Made by a program: the position numbers and the translations under genes
Source of the DNA: Manduca sexta
Lineage: Eukaryota; Arthropoda; Insecta; Lepidoptera; Sphingidae
DNA: 64,000 nt
Direction of reading: 5' to 3'
Assembly: GCF_014839805.1 (NCBI RefSeq)
Contig: NC_051120.1
Span: 9,672,001 to 9,736,000 of the forward strand
Part shown: in pieces, positions 1 through 10,813 of the stretch
Layout: each line of letters starts with the position of its first letter
How positions within the stretch are numbered: the first letter of the stretch is position 1
The notes under the pieces: generated by a model
The model's input: the letters and a program-made list of their open reading frames with translations, nothing else
Database searches by the model: none
What the model was told of the DNA's origin: nothing

Positions 1-60
1 GTTTCTTGTATCGGTAAGTTCACGCCTTCACTTTTAGAGGTTAGGCAGTGATAAAAATAC

Positions 61-235
61 GCAACATCACGCATTTATCCTAGAAGCGGTATGCAGATGG
101 TATGTGGTATGCGCAACCAGGGTAACCACTTTTCACCAACTGTGTTCCGTCCCATAATGTGATAGGGATCGAACCTATCGCCATATCGAGCCGAAATTGC
201 AGACCAGGCTCATACTGAGCCAAAAAACCCAGAGA
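61..235 (-). repeat. SINE-B copy, incomplete
   Basis: On the minus strand this matches the body of the SINE-B family best seen at 37457-37712. Shared landmarks are the CATCACGCATTTATCC end, TTCCGTCCCATAATGTGATAG, CGCCATATCG and CATACTGAGCC. The tRNA-like head (boxes A and B) is missing. It carries several small indels, so it is old. Confidence 0.7.
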
Positions 236-750
236 GTGACATAAAAATGCCTGTAATGATAACCGATTCTATTTCCGTCTCATACTTGGAACTCTCATAG
301 GAACCAAATTCACTGTCGTATACGACACAAATAAATCCCAAACAATCTGTATATTTTCGAAAATCTTATGTAAAATTTATTGTATGTTCTGGGTAACCAA
401 CCTAATGTATACATCCGTGGCCTTCAGATTAACGATGCGGTTTCTATAATGTATCAAATTTAGACATTATTTCATTAGACACTTAATAACGCTTAAATAA
501 CTATTTCTAAAACCTATATACCTAACTTGTATAGAATTACCAAAAAAAATGTTTTATCTACTGCCCATACTGGCCACATGGTTGATTAAAAAAATAATTA
601 ATTTTTCTGGTTATCAAGCGTCAATTCATAGTTCACGTATAGTATTCCATATTCATTGATGAACGTGAACGTGATGCGTGATCTACATAATATCAGTTAC
701 TACACATCGTAGTCCATAATTTTATGCTGGATTTATAACAGATTTTTTAT

Positions 751-935
751 TGCTTTTAATGACGAGACGAGCTTGCCGTTCGCCTGATGGTAAGCGATAC
801 GAACAGTATAAACAGTAGAAACACCATCCAACACCTTGAATTCAAAGTTTTGTTTGTTATTCTACTGCGCTCGCCATCCTGAGACATGAGATGTTAAGTC
901 TTATTATGTCCAGTAGTTACTCTGGCTACAACGTT
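751..935 (+). repeat. Family C repeat, 3' truncated
   Basis: Begins TGACGAGACGAGCTTGCCGT, continues GCCTGATGGTAAGCGATACG, AACACCATCCAACACCTTGA and CTGCGCTCGCCATCCTGAGA, and ends in CAGTAGTTACTCTGGCTACA. It lacks the tail hairpin present in complete copies (for example 41100-41404). Confidence 0.75.
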
Positions 936-2067
936 AACTTGTTAGGTTTAATAAGGCTTCGGTTGCGATCAACAATGTACTTATTTATTGTTTTATACAG
1001 AACCCAAAAGAGAGCAACAGTCTCGACGCCATAACCAGAGAGAGAGAGAGTTAATCACATTTAGTAATGTGTCACAACTCTGGCTATGAGCCTTTTTGCC
1101 CTTAACAAAACTTTGTCATAGCTTTGTCATTTACATATTATAAACAAATTCTTTTTTTAGTAATTAAAAAGATTTTTTTTAATAATTAAAGTCGATAGGT
1201 TTATATCATCTCCATCTCGAATCAAGACAAAGCACATGTCACGTCCGATGACCGTCCAAATCCTAAATCCAATTTTATTTATTTTATTTTTTTATTTTAA
1301 TAAAATTAAGACGCAAAACAGATTACAATCAAAATTAAAGCTAATTATAAAATATACAAGCATAAAAACTAGACTGTATTCCTAAACATTGCGCCCTTAC
1401 ACTAGTTAATTACTTAAAGTGCGGACTAAAATAAATTAAGACTATTAAGTACTGTGTAAAGTTAAAAAATTTAAACAAGAAAGTAGTATAAGTGTAACTT
1501 AAAAATATATGACTAACTATTGTGGGTAAATATTAATTGTTTAAGACCTCTTGAGAATGATCCAAATCTGCCATTCATAATGTCAAGGTTTTTGTGTTTT
1601 TTTGCCAAGTCATTATACGACTTTACTTATACTTCTATAATTATTACTTCTCGCTGTCCCATTTAGAGCTTCAGTTCATTAGCTTGTTAGGGACCACACT
1701 CGTTTCTCTTCATCACTCAAAATTGACTGGTAATCCGTCACTTAAATAAGAGTTTCGGGGTTTAAGATATATTTTTATTTATGAGAGTGTTATTGATTTT
1801 GCCTTCTTACCTAGTTTGTGCGTGGGGTGTAGATTTAGATTTCCATTTTAGATCATAATGAATTTGAGTTATAACGGTTGTAACTTTTGATCGACATAGC
1901 GCTGAATGCCTTATTATACTATCGCAAATAGAATAGAGAAAAAAAAATATTTTTAAATATTATAAGAATTTATGGAATTAGAAAATTATAATTATTATTA
2001 GAATAAAATCAGATTTATCAAAACGGCTTAACGCCGGCCTCAGCAAGAATATACCTCTAACAACTAC

Positions 2068-2135
2068 TTCAAGGCCGGCAAAATTGTAACAACTGACGAG
2101 AAATAATCCCTCATCAGTCAATCTGGACACGCATA
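2068..2135 (-). repeat. Family D fragment
   Basis: A short piece matching the middle of family D on the minus strand: GCCGGCAAAATTGTAACAAC and GAGAAATAATCCCTCATCAG, compared with the copy at 13328-13530. Only about 70 bp can be matched by eye. Confidence 0.45.
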
Positions 2136-2564
2136 CCATCAGTAGGTGACGTGCCAGAAAAATAATAAGGATACCCGCCAAAAATCAACACCGCCATAAG
2201 TATATCAACCACTTGAGATAACATGGGACATATTAAAAGGCTTATCTACGTTTTTATTAATTTACTTAATATATTAATTGAGTAGCACGTATATCTTATC
2301 TACTGATATTGAATGTGGAATTTTGGCTTTTAATAAACAGATTGTAGTGAAATAGGTGGACGTAGTACGGAGGGGGAAGATGACTCATTTTTACAATATA
2401 ACTACTTTCAGAAAACGGCACGAGTCGTGAGCACAGAACAGAGGCGGGGAAAGATTGCGTATGTAAAAACTGGACGAAGACCTACTATAGTTTGACTGTA
2501 TTATAGATAGTTGTACCGCTTGCGATTAGAAGAGCAACTTACTCGTCTCATCATTCAAATGCAT

Positions 2565-2812
2565 TGCACGCATTGATCAATACATCAAGCCTTTATCCCA
2601 GAAGGGATAGGCAGAAGTGCAACCAGAATACTCACTTTTCACCTTTGTGTTCCGCCTCGAGTTAGGGGCGAGCCTATCGCCATGACGGGCACAAATTCCA
2701 GACTCCGGGCTAATAAAGAGAAACCCAATATTACTTGTCCGACTCAAGATCGAACCCAGGACCTCAGAGCGATGTCATACCGCATACGCAAAACTACACC
2801 AACGAGGCAGTC
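2565..2812 (-). repeat. SINE-B copy, near full length
   Basis: Reads, on minus, from the tRNA-like head (ACTACACCAACGAGG, reverse of a box A region; GATCGAACCCAGGACCTCAG, reverse of a box B region) through TCCAGACTCCGGGCT and GGGGCGAGCCTATCGCCAT to a tail near CCCAGAAGGGATAGGCAG. It is diverged but structurally whole. Confidence 0.75.
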
Positions 2813-3320
2813 AATTATGTGCCCTAAATATGCGTAAATTGACAAATGTCAATGGAGAGGTCGGCGAACATCCGAAGCCTTCGAAAATAGGTCACTTTCG
2901 ACCTCAGCAACGATACGATTTGTCACGTTAACGCAAGGACATAGGCCATTTGGGTAAATGGGTTAACTCTTAGAAGCATTGTAGGCGTCGTTAGCATTCG
3001 CGTTTTGATGTTTGTGTGGAATCAACTGAAAAACTTTTGAACCGATTAAAATATTATCCCGTAAGCTACGCGTTAAATTGATTCACCTAAATTATTAATT
3101 GGTCTTAGTATACTATTTTATGGTAGTGAGTAGCAATATGAAATTAGATTGGTATCAAAATTATATAACTCCAATAATGAAATAAAATCAGCGTTGTTTG
3201 AGAAAATGATAAAACAAATAATAATCGTATTTTTACAAACGCCTAAATCACCAGAATATATATTTAACAAAGCTTTTATTTCAAATTTACACATGAATGT
3301 CGCAGCAAGCAACGCATTGA

Positions 3321-3434
3321 TGTGCATTCTTTACCATTGATGGTAAAGAATGCACATTAACAAAGGGACGGCTGCAGCGTCGTATTCGCGCTGTTTCGTA
3401 AATCCATAATATAAAAAAACAAGCGCTGCAGCCG
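3321..3434. repeat. Two adjacent stem-loops
   Basis: The first is a perfect inverted repeat with 17-nt arms: TGTGCATTCTTTACCAT at 3321-3337 and its complement at 3340-3356, with a 2-nt centre. The second has 11-nt arms, CGGCTGCAGCG at 3369-3379 and CGCTGCAGCCG at 3424-3434, enclosing 44 nt. It is probably a relic of a foldback or MITE-type element; no function is implied. Confidence 0.6.
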
Positions 3435-3660
3435 CTATACCACCGCATGGCACTTTAGTCTCAATTAGACGGACCAGATTTCTTGCAGTAAGTTTAATTA
3501 CAAGTTTGTTGAGGTGAGTTTTGTCTGTCAACGCGGGCTGGAATTGCTTCCATTGTGTTTAGAATTTAGATGGGACGAGTATTTATGTGCTTTTAAGAAT
3601 AACAGGTGCAAAGCGAGTTTGCTAACATTTCATTTTTTATATTCAAACGTTTATCTGTAC

Positions 3661-3944
3661 AAATTATAAAACAAAGTCCCCTTTTTGTCTGTCTGTATGT
3701 TTATTTATTTATTTATTAAGCACTTCATATAAAAATGTATATAGGCGGACTTAACGCCATAGGCATATGTATTGTATGTTATTGATTTTCTCAAAATCTA
3801 TTGAACGGATTTTTATGAAATTTGGTATGGAGATAGTTTAAGACCTTGGGAGGGTTATTCGCTACTTTTTACCCCAATAAAATATATAATGCGGAACTCG
3901 GAAAACTTCTCCATGTTGGTGAAGCTGCGAGCAAAAGCTAGTAT
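3661..3944 (-). repeat. Family E-related repeat interrupted by a LINE fragment
   Basis: On minus it reads from AGCTAGCTTTTGCTCGC-like sequence near 3944, through the conserved block AAATTTCATAAAAATC and the GATTTTCTCAAAATCTATTG region (plus), to ACAAAGTCCCC near 3671. The same block is seen at 25870-26070 and 38625-38777. A 71-bp LINE end plus an 8-bp duplication interrupts it at 3702-3780. Confidence 0.65.
3702..3772 (-). mobile_element. 5'-truncated LINE 3' end with target duplication
   Basis: Plus strand TTATTTATTTATTTATT, then AAAAATGTATATAGGCGG and CTTAACGCCATAGGCAT, matches the 3' end of the LINE at 55006-55070 (AAATGTATACAGGCGGGCTT, ATGCCATAGGCAT). The 8-mer TGTATGTT occurs at 3694-3701 and 3773-3780 as a target duplication. 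The uninterrupted target is visible in the related repeat near 38740. Confidence 0.8.
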
Positions 3945-5109
3945 TTTATGAAACTATATCTATAATTATGAGTCCCATATATTTTCTTTTTCAAATTCAG
4001 ATATTTGGATTCATGATTTCCACTTTTAATTTTGTTTTATTCTTAATCGTCGTAAGCACCAAATGACGTCATATAAACGGCTCAAGACGTAATAGCCTAT
4101 GCTTTGCAGTAAAAAAACGTGACAAGTGACACTTGTAACGTACCAATCCTGACATTGACATTTGCCAAATGACAGTGTATTAGTTTATTTAAATAAATGG
4201 TGAGATAGGCCAAGAAAACTAGTTAATTCTTGCTTGACGTCATCATGCATTTTGCGATTTTTCTTTTTTATTCTTCGAAATTAAATATTTAAAAATACAT
4301 GTCGAAGTCACAGTAGAAAAATTAAGTAATGGAGTTTTTGTTTTAAGCACGTTTAGATTTTAAGTTTAAGTAAAGTTATCACTGCATCATCTCATTGCTG
4401 CATCTCAAGCTTTAACAGCAAAGAAGACGCCTTAAGCCACAGAAATCCACACGCCATTTCGTTAATTTATAAATTCAAGCATACACAGAAATAGTTAATT
4501 TGCTCGATTCTCTACAAACATGCATATTAACACTGAACTGCCAAAAACCAATATTGAGTAAGCCGATCGAAGTTCATTAGTTGAGATTCAAATACGCTCG
4601 AAATAACCGTGACTTTTCCTTTGATGTACACAAAATATAAAGGATTGCAGATCGGTTTAATCTAGATTAATTACCCTGAAAGTTTATTAAATAACAATGT
4701 GCAAGATAAACGGATATAAAAGATGGATTAAAAATATATATTATATATTTGTAAACTGTAGGTAAATATTGTAATGTTGACTTTTGGGACGAGCAATACC
4801 TTGTCCACGCCATGACCACAGAGGCTGTAGTCTTCAAAACGACCGGAGAAAGTTATAAGAAGCCACGATAAAGTCCGAAAACTAGTCTTATTTAGATTCT
4901 AACATTCCGGAAACATAAAAAATCATTACGGAGTTTAGACTTGTATGCCGTATTTTCAGTGTAAAGGTTTTTTATCCGAATCATCTAGGGCGTGGGATGT
5001 TCCTTCGCTGTGACCGGTCATTTGGTGAACTAGCCACAACTGCTTTAAGTTTTCCGAGCAACTATCTGAGAGACGTAACCTGAATAACCTTATTTTTTAC
5101 GAGCACTCC

Positions 5110-5230
5110 AAATTACCTCACTGCACCTGATGGTAAGATTAATAGAACAATAGATTGTCGACTGAAGAGAGATCATTACCTCTCAGAAGTCGACATAATA
5201 ATGCCGACCTGTTGGAATCGGATATACATT
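5110..5230 (+). repeat. Family D repeat, 5' part
   Basis: Carries CACTGCACCTGATGGTAAGA, ATTGTCGACTGAAGAGAGAT, CTCTCAGAAGTCGACATAAT and TGTTGGAATCGGATATACA, matching the first half of family D (11241-11455, 44117-44355). The tail hairpin is absent. Confidence 0.7.
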
Positions 5231-5280
5231 TTTTTTTGTTGCTGACGAGATAGGAAAAACATTACTATAACTTTTTTAAT

Positions 5281-5611
5281 AATAATAATCATAATATCAG
5301 CACTGTATTATATACTTGCCCACTGCTGAGCACGGGCCTCCTCTACTACTGAGAGGGATTAGGCCTTAGTCCACCACGCTGGCCTAGTGCGGATTGGTAG
5401 ACTTCACACACCTTCGAAATTCCTATAGAGAATTTCTCAGATGTGCAGGTTTCCTCACGATATTTTCCTTCACCGTTAAAGCGAACGATAAATTCACAAA
5501 GAATACACACATGATTTTAGAAAAGTCAGTGGTGTGTGGCCTTGGGATTTGAACCTGCGGACATTTGTCTTCGCAGTCCGTTCCACACCCAACTAGGCTA
5601 TCGCCGCTTGA
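5281..5611 (-). repeat. SINE-A copy, full length
   Basis: On minus it starts with a tRNA-like head (GCGGCGATAGCCTAGTTGGG; GGTTCAAATCCCAAGG), runs through GAGGAAACCTGCACATCTGA and GGCCAGCGTGGTGGACTAAG, and ends in an (ATT)n-like tail at 5281-5300. Box A-like and box B-like spacing fits a Pol III internal promoter. The ORF crossing it is incidental. Confidence 0.85.
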
Positions 5612-5689
5612 TATAACTTTTTTTGCTAAAATAAAATGTGTGTGTTCAAAAAAGTTGGCAGGATAATTCACATTATCGCAGTTTCCAAC

Positions 5690-5919
5690 CAAAACACCAC
5701 CATCATCAGCCGAAGGATGTCCACTGCTGAACATGGGCCGCCCTAAAATATTTCCAGCTTGACCTATTGGAAGTGGCCCGCATACAGCGACCTCCTGTGA
5801 CTTATTAGGTCCAACGCTGCGCTTACCAATTGCAAGTCTCCAATCTAGAACCTTCGTGGCCCAACGGCCATCAGTTCTGCGAGCTATATGCCCATTGCCA
5901 TTTCACCTTGCTAATCCGA
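5690..5919 (-). pseudogene. Decayed RTE-type LINE 3' coding remnant
   Basis: In one minus-strand frame with several stops, short blocks KWQWAYSSQN, WPLGHEGSRLETCNW and HVQQWTSFG can be read. They resemble the C-terminal region of RTE-clade reverse transcriptases (typical form GHxxR...WRxxxGKRxxGRPxxRW, later QQWT). The DNA landmark GTCCACTGCTGAACATGGGC is typical of such LINE ends in arthropods. It is heavily mutated, and a hAT MITE inserted at its 5' edge. Confidence 0.55.
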
Positions 5920-5927
5920 TAGGCTAT

Positions 5928-6088
5928 CAGTGGCGAAGCGTCTATACAACCCAATTCCTACCGACTTCCCTTTTAGGGAGGTTAGGTTTTTTACATTTGT
6001 ATTTTCAGTAAAATTGGCCGCGATATGTTAACTAAGGCATTTTTGTTGCCACGGGTTACCTTTGGAAGAATTTCACACTTCGCCACTT
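5928..6088. mobile_element. hAT-type MITE with 8-bp target duplication
   Basis: The left end is CAGTGGCGAAG and the right end CTTCGCCACTT (one terminal base changed), forming 11-bp terminal inverted repeats. The flanks are perfect 8-bp direct repeats, TAGGCTAT at 5920-5927 and 6089-6096, as expected for hAT transposition. The 161-bp interior has no coding capacity. A related copy is at 21473-21620. Confidence 0.8.
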
Positions 6089-6439
6089 TAGGCTATGTCG
6101 ACCAGCTACGACCAAAGCATACTGTTGCTAAATTAATAAAACTCTGGTTGTTTTACTAATGGTAGGTTTCTTGTATGCGATAGGTCGTCTGGATAGGGAC
6201 CAACGCAATATGTATTTCTAACGCCAAACAACAGGATCCATGTCATCGATGTGTACTACGTACTAGATGTGGCGTTCCAAACACTCAGGGTTGAACTGAA
6301 TTGAACTGCAATCCATTCAAACTGACTTTAGTATGGTGTCAATATTGACTTTTTAAAGCGCTTTAGCGCTACATGTTTTAAAAGTTTGGAGATCTTACGT
6401 CTCAGGGTAAGGAAAACACTGGGTTGGACAGTACTGTAT

Positions 6440-6520
6440 ATTTCAAAGTTTTGTATGGTGTTGCTACTGTTTATGGGCGGTCGCATCGCTTACAATCAGT
6501 AGAGCGAGATGCTCGTCATT
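6440..6520 (-). repeat. Family C fragment
   Basis: Matches the head of family C on minus: GTTGCTACTGTTTATGGGCG, CGCATCGCTTAC, GAGATGCTCGTCATTCAAAT. Only about 80 bp remain. Confidence 0.6.
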
Positions 6521-9500
6521 CAAATGATATTTAAATTTATTGAACACATAACTGATTATAATATTTTTCCTTTACTAACTCAGTCAGTTAGCACACACCT
6601 GACGTAATAATTTTGTATATATTTTTCAAGCTTTTTACACAAAGGAATAATCAATCCTGCTTCAACTAAAATAAATAATACACGATAATGTTAAAAATAT
6701 AATTTAATTGTAAAAACTAAATCAACAATGGCAATTGAGTTAGACATTATAATTACACACTAATGAACAATATCTTTATAAGATATCATAATTACATATT
6801 TATACGGACTTATTTTAAATATACACAATTATAGTACAGCATAGTATTATACAAGCAAGGTTTGTTCACACACATCCGTGCGCAGGCCGTGTGCTATCAG
6901 GCACGAAATATAAATATTTATAAAGATGACCTTAGCAAATTCGTCTTCAAAGCGCGAATGCTCCTCAATCAGTCAGAATGCCGCTTAGACATAGCTGCCT
7001 TGAAGCTAATTACGACACTCGACCTTAGCATCTTATGTTATCCAGTATTCGGAAATAATGGCTTTGTCTCCATTCGTGACCTACAATTCAAGTCAGCCAT
7101 GACTAAGTGGCTGTATACTTAACTTCTTAGAAGAGTCAGCTCGTTCTTTTATTAAAATAATATCGTGCTAGACACCCTAACAACAACGTTCCCGTCATTC
7201 ATCAAATCCAACACGTCTACGTGTGACCAAACCTTTAATCGAATTACTAATAATGATCATATCACAGTTTTGAAATAAGAATACCGGAGCAGAAAATTAA
7301 AAAATAAAACATAAATAAAAAAATAAAAATAGGAACTACTAAATAATTGTAGGCACGGGTATTTTTATAGACCGACAAGGATTGTAATGAACGTGGCCAA
7401 AATCGGAACTAACGTCCGCTATCTTGCAAAAGGGCATCCGCATAATTGACGTTTTGCAAGATGGCGGGACGAAAAATGTTGCCTCCATCAGTACATACGC
7501 ATGTATTTTCATATATTTGTTAGAAAAATCCAAAACCTTGTTTTATTTTTTACCGTTATATTACAAAGATTAAGCAATAAAAATGTAATTATATAGTTTT
7601 TTAATGAATATTTATGCATTTCTGATAAGGAAAACTAAAATTCGTTTTTAAGCAATTCTCTTTGGGGCTATAATTGTATCCAGTTTTAAAACTTAGATAA
7701 AAATTACCTATGTGGTATTTTTATTATATTATTTATTATCTGTTTAAATCATCTACCGTGGATAAAACAAGCCAATGTCGGTATTTATTGCTTTATCGAA
7801 TGATGTTCCACAAATCTCTTTTCTATTTAATTGTTTCAATTCATCATTCCAAACATACATAAAGGGTTCAAATCAACCCTTGTCGACCTTAAAATACGTA
7901 TACTTTATTTATTAACAATAATTGTAATGAAGTACTTTGTAACTTAAATTTCTAGGTGCTGTTGCTATAGTTTGTTACCATACATACGTAAAGTAAGATC
8001 AATCTGCTGATATAATTAGGTTAATAATTAAAAAAATATATTTTACAAGTAAACTGAGACTTACCCGCTAATTAGGTTTTGTAAATAAAAAATATATTTT
8101 ACAAAAATCGTGGGACCATAATTTTAGACGCGGCTACCAGTTATTTGTATTGTTATGAAGGCAATATTGGGCTAATCATAATGTAGTCAGTCTTTATTAA
8201 ATTCCATAGTCTTTTATTAAAATTAATATCCAACAAAAGGATTATTTACATTTTTCACTCATAACGTAGGCAAAAAATGTTATTGAGAATTTTTATAAAT
8301 CTCAGGGATAGAATTAATTACAAGCGTATAAAAAAAGGTTTCAACCAAAAATAATAAAAAATATTAATTTTTGGGCAGACGGATCAGTATGCAATAGATT
8401 CCTTTGCCCTTTCTCCGAAAAAGTATACTTAACTATACGACCATTATTAGCATAAAATTCTTTTTACAGGAACTTTACATGTTACATTAAAACTATTTGT
8501 TAATAATCACACATCAAACGGAAAGCACTTAACTCCATATTCAGGAAACAAAAAAATTCAGTGTAAATGAATATCTACCCCCTTTTTATATTTTACCTTC
8601 GGTGACATTAAGTTCTAAAAAATATTTGTACTACGGTTAAAAAGAAATCAAATTTAGGTCAAGATTACCAGAAAAAACAAATTGTTATTCAAATCGTCAT
8701 TTTCGTTACCATTGTGCACGAGAAAATTTATTTCTATAGTTTCCCCATCGGAATAATTTTGATTTATAATTCGTCCCTTTTCACCCCATTGGATCCTATT
8801 CATCCGATTTTACCGATATTGTTTTTACATAGTTTTTTCTTTCCCTCAATATGTTGCATAATCAGGAACAGAAGTAACTGAACAAATTAGAAATTTAAAA
8901 ATCATCTTTAATCCTTTGACTCCGTACCAACATTCGATGTTTCTTCACTAAAAGAAACTAGAAAGTGTAAACTTTATAAGTGATAAAAAAATCCATTGAA
9001 GTTTACGTGTAAAGACGTTTCGAAGTTTTTAATTTATTCAGTTACTTTTAGGGCTGATAGTACAATAGTGCTATGCGATGGACTGGGGCTGTCACCCTTA
9101 TAGGTGCTATGGCAAGGGTATTATCCAATTCCAATCTAAAATAAATATTCGCGTGAATTATAAAATTATATTACAACATATAAAAAATAACCGACCAAAT
9201 ATAAATAACAGCCAAAATTTAAAAACAGCTTTATACATATAATGTAATGTTCGAAATTCAAAATGTTTTGAGCATTACCAGTTTATAGCAGATAATATTT
9301 TAAATTTCGAATACACCTACTTGATACTGATTTTATTGTTCTATTCAGTCGCAATGACTATAATAATTACAGCGTGTCGGAACTATTTATGAACTTGTCA
9401 GATGAAGCAAAACATACTAACATTTTCGAAAAAACTTGAAAGCCCCCCTCCCCCTTTCCCTCCTCCTTTGAAAGTAGACTATGGGACCACAAAATATATC

Positions 9501-10600
9501 TAACAGACACATTTGTTTCAAGTTAATGACCACATCATTTTGAAAGACAAAACATCACAGTTGGGAAAATAAATACACGCGAAAAAGATCTTAAATAACC
9601 AAATAAGAAGTACAAATACATTTTCAAATTGATTATATTTTAAAAACGGCAATTATGCTGATATTTTATCACTAAAACACCCTGTTTATATTCGTTATAA
9701 ACATAACAACTAATGAATTATTATTAAAGCATTTACAAAATTTATAGTATTATTTATTATTAAGCACTATTTATATTTTTGTACAGAGATTTAAGACACC
9801 ATAATTTTGGCTCTATGCAACAATTGTCTATATTTTCTAATATGTAGAATAAATATATTTTAATTTTTTCTACGAATATAGCACAATAAATCCTCTTTTT
9901 TCAAATGTCTCTTTTAAATTTAGAACAGCAAAATTAAATATAAATTATCGTATACACAAAAAAATAAGTATATTTTCCGACTTTCTTCTCCTCTATATTT
10001 ATCCTCTTGCATCCAAGACAAATCATTATCGTTAGCAAACATTGAATCCAAGATAGGTCTAATTTTTTTCTATACATTTTACAATAGCTATGTTTTCAAT
10101 CTCAAACATTCCATCCTCTCTTTGCTAAACCAAACAGCTTAGACACTTCATTTCCCCACAGTAATCTCCAGCAAAGAAAACCCAATATGGGACAGTATTC
10201 CAGAGCACCAAAGACTATTTATCAAATCCGCAATACAAGTTCTGGAAAGTTCAACACGGCTTCAAGGCCAATGTATCCAAGAAACCAAGTATAAGATCAG
10301 AGACTTTAGACAAGATGCCTTTCTACAATTATTACCGCTAATAAAGAATGATTAGATAAAAAATATGTAGAAAGAATATAGCAAAGAAACACTTGCTACT
10401 TATCTAAGGCCTCAGAACTGTAACACGAAATTCACTAATCCAGTTATTTGACTAGCCTCAGGGTCTGAAGATAACATCCATGTTATTAGACTAGCATGAA
10501 AGCTAAATATAGCTGACATCACTCAGTCACTGGACTAGCACCTAGATCTAAAGATGATTCAGTAGCACCAACACATAAAGTATCCAATTTTCCCGTTGCA
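6521..10600. other. AT-rich stretch downstream of Fbxl7, possible 3' UTR
   Basis: About 4 kb of AT-rich sequence with no ORF I recognise and no repeat family matched by eye. The part nearest 10601 should contain the Fbxl7 3' UTR on the minus strand. Candidate AATAAA signals (TTTATT on plus) occur many times, for example at 9332-9337, but nothing in the sequence singles one out. Confidence 0.5.
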
Positions 10601-10813
10601 CTAGCAGAACCCAGGGTTCGTATGCTCGATAACACATCTTTTACAGTACTTCTTCACAGCTCTGTACCCTCGCAGCGTCACCGGCGTGTCCTGGATGTTG
10701 AGCTGCGTCAACCCTCGGCAGTAGTACGCAACTGCTTCCAAACCATCGTCTCCAACAAGCTCGCAGCCTCGGAGAGCCAGCTTCTTCAGGTTTGGACAGC
10801 ATCGGGCTAATAT
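10601..10813 (-). CDS. Fbxl7: Fbxl7 coding exon 7: last LRRs and stop
   Basis: This terminal coding exon of 213 nt encodes residues 354-423: ILARCCPNLKKLALRGCE, then LTQLNIQDTPVTLRGYRAV and the tail YCKRCVIEHTNPGFC, with TAG at 10603-10601. The tail is nearly the vertebrate FBXL7 C terminus, so the gene ends here rather than continuing. The acceptor is ATGACAG|ATATTAG, phase 0. The 3' UTR lies below 10601. TTTATT (AATAAA on the sense strand) occurs at several places in 7.5-10 kb, so I cannot choose the cleavage site. Confidence 0.94.
   Translation of the reverse strand: MLARCCPNLKKLALRGCELVGDDGLEAVAYYCRGLTQLNIQDTPVTLRGYRAVKKYCKRCVIEHTNPGFC

Noticed and set aside
5423..5734. 103-codon minus-strand ORF
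   Set aside because: It runs through a SINE-A copy and the edge of an RTE LINE relic; both are repeats, and the frame has no protein motif.
6862..7122. 86-codon ORF as a small gene
   Set aside because: No signal peptide, domain or splice context; AT-rich DNA of this length yields such ORFs by chance.
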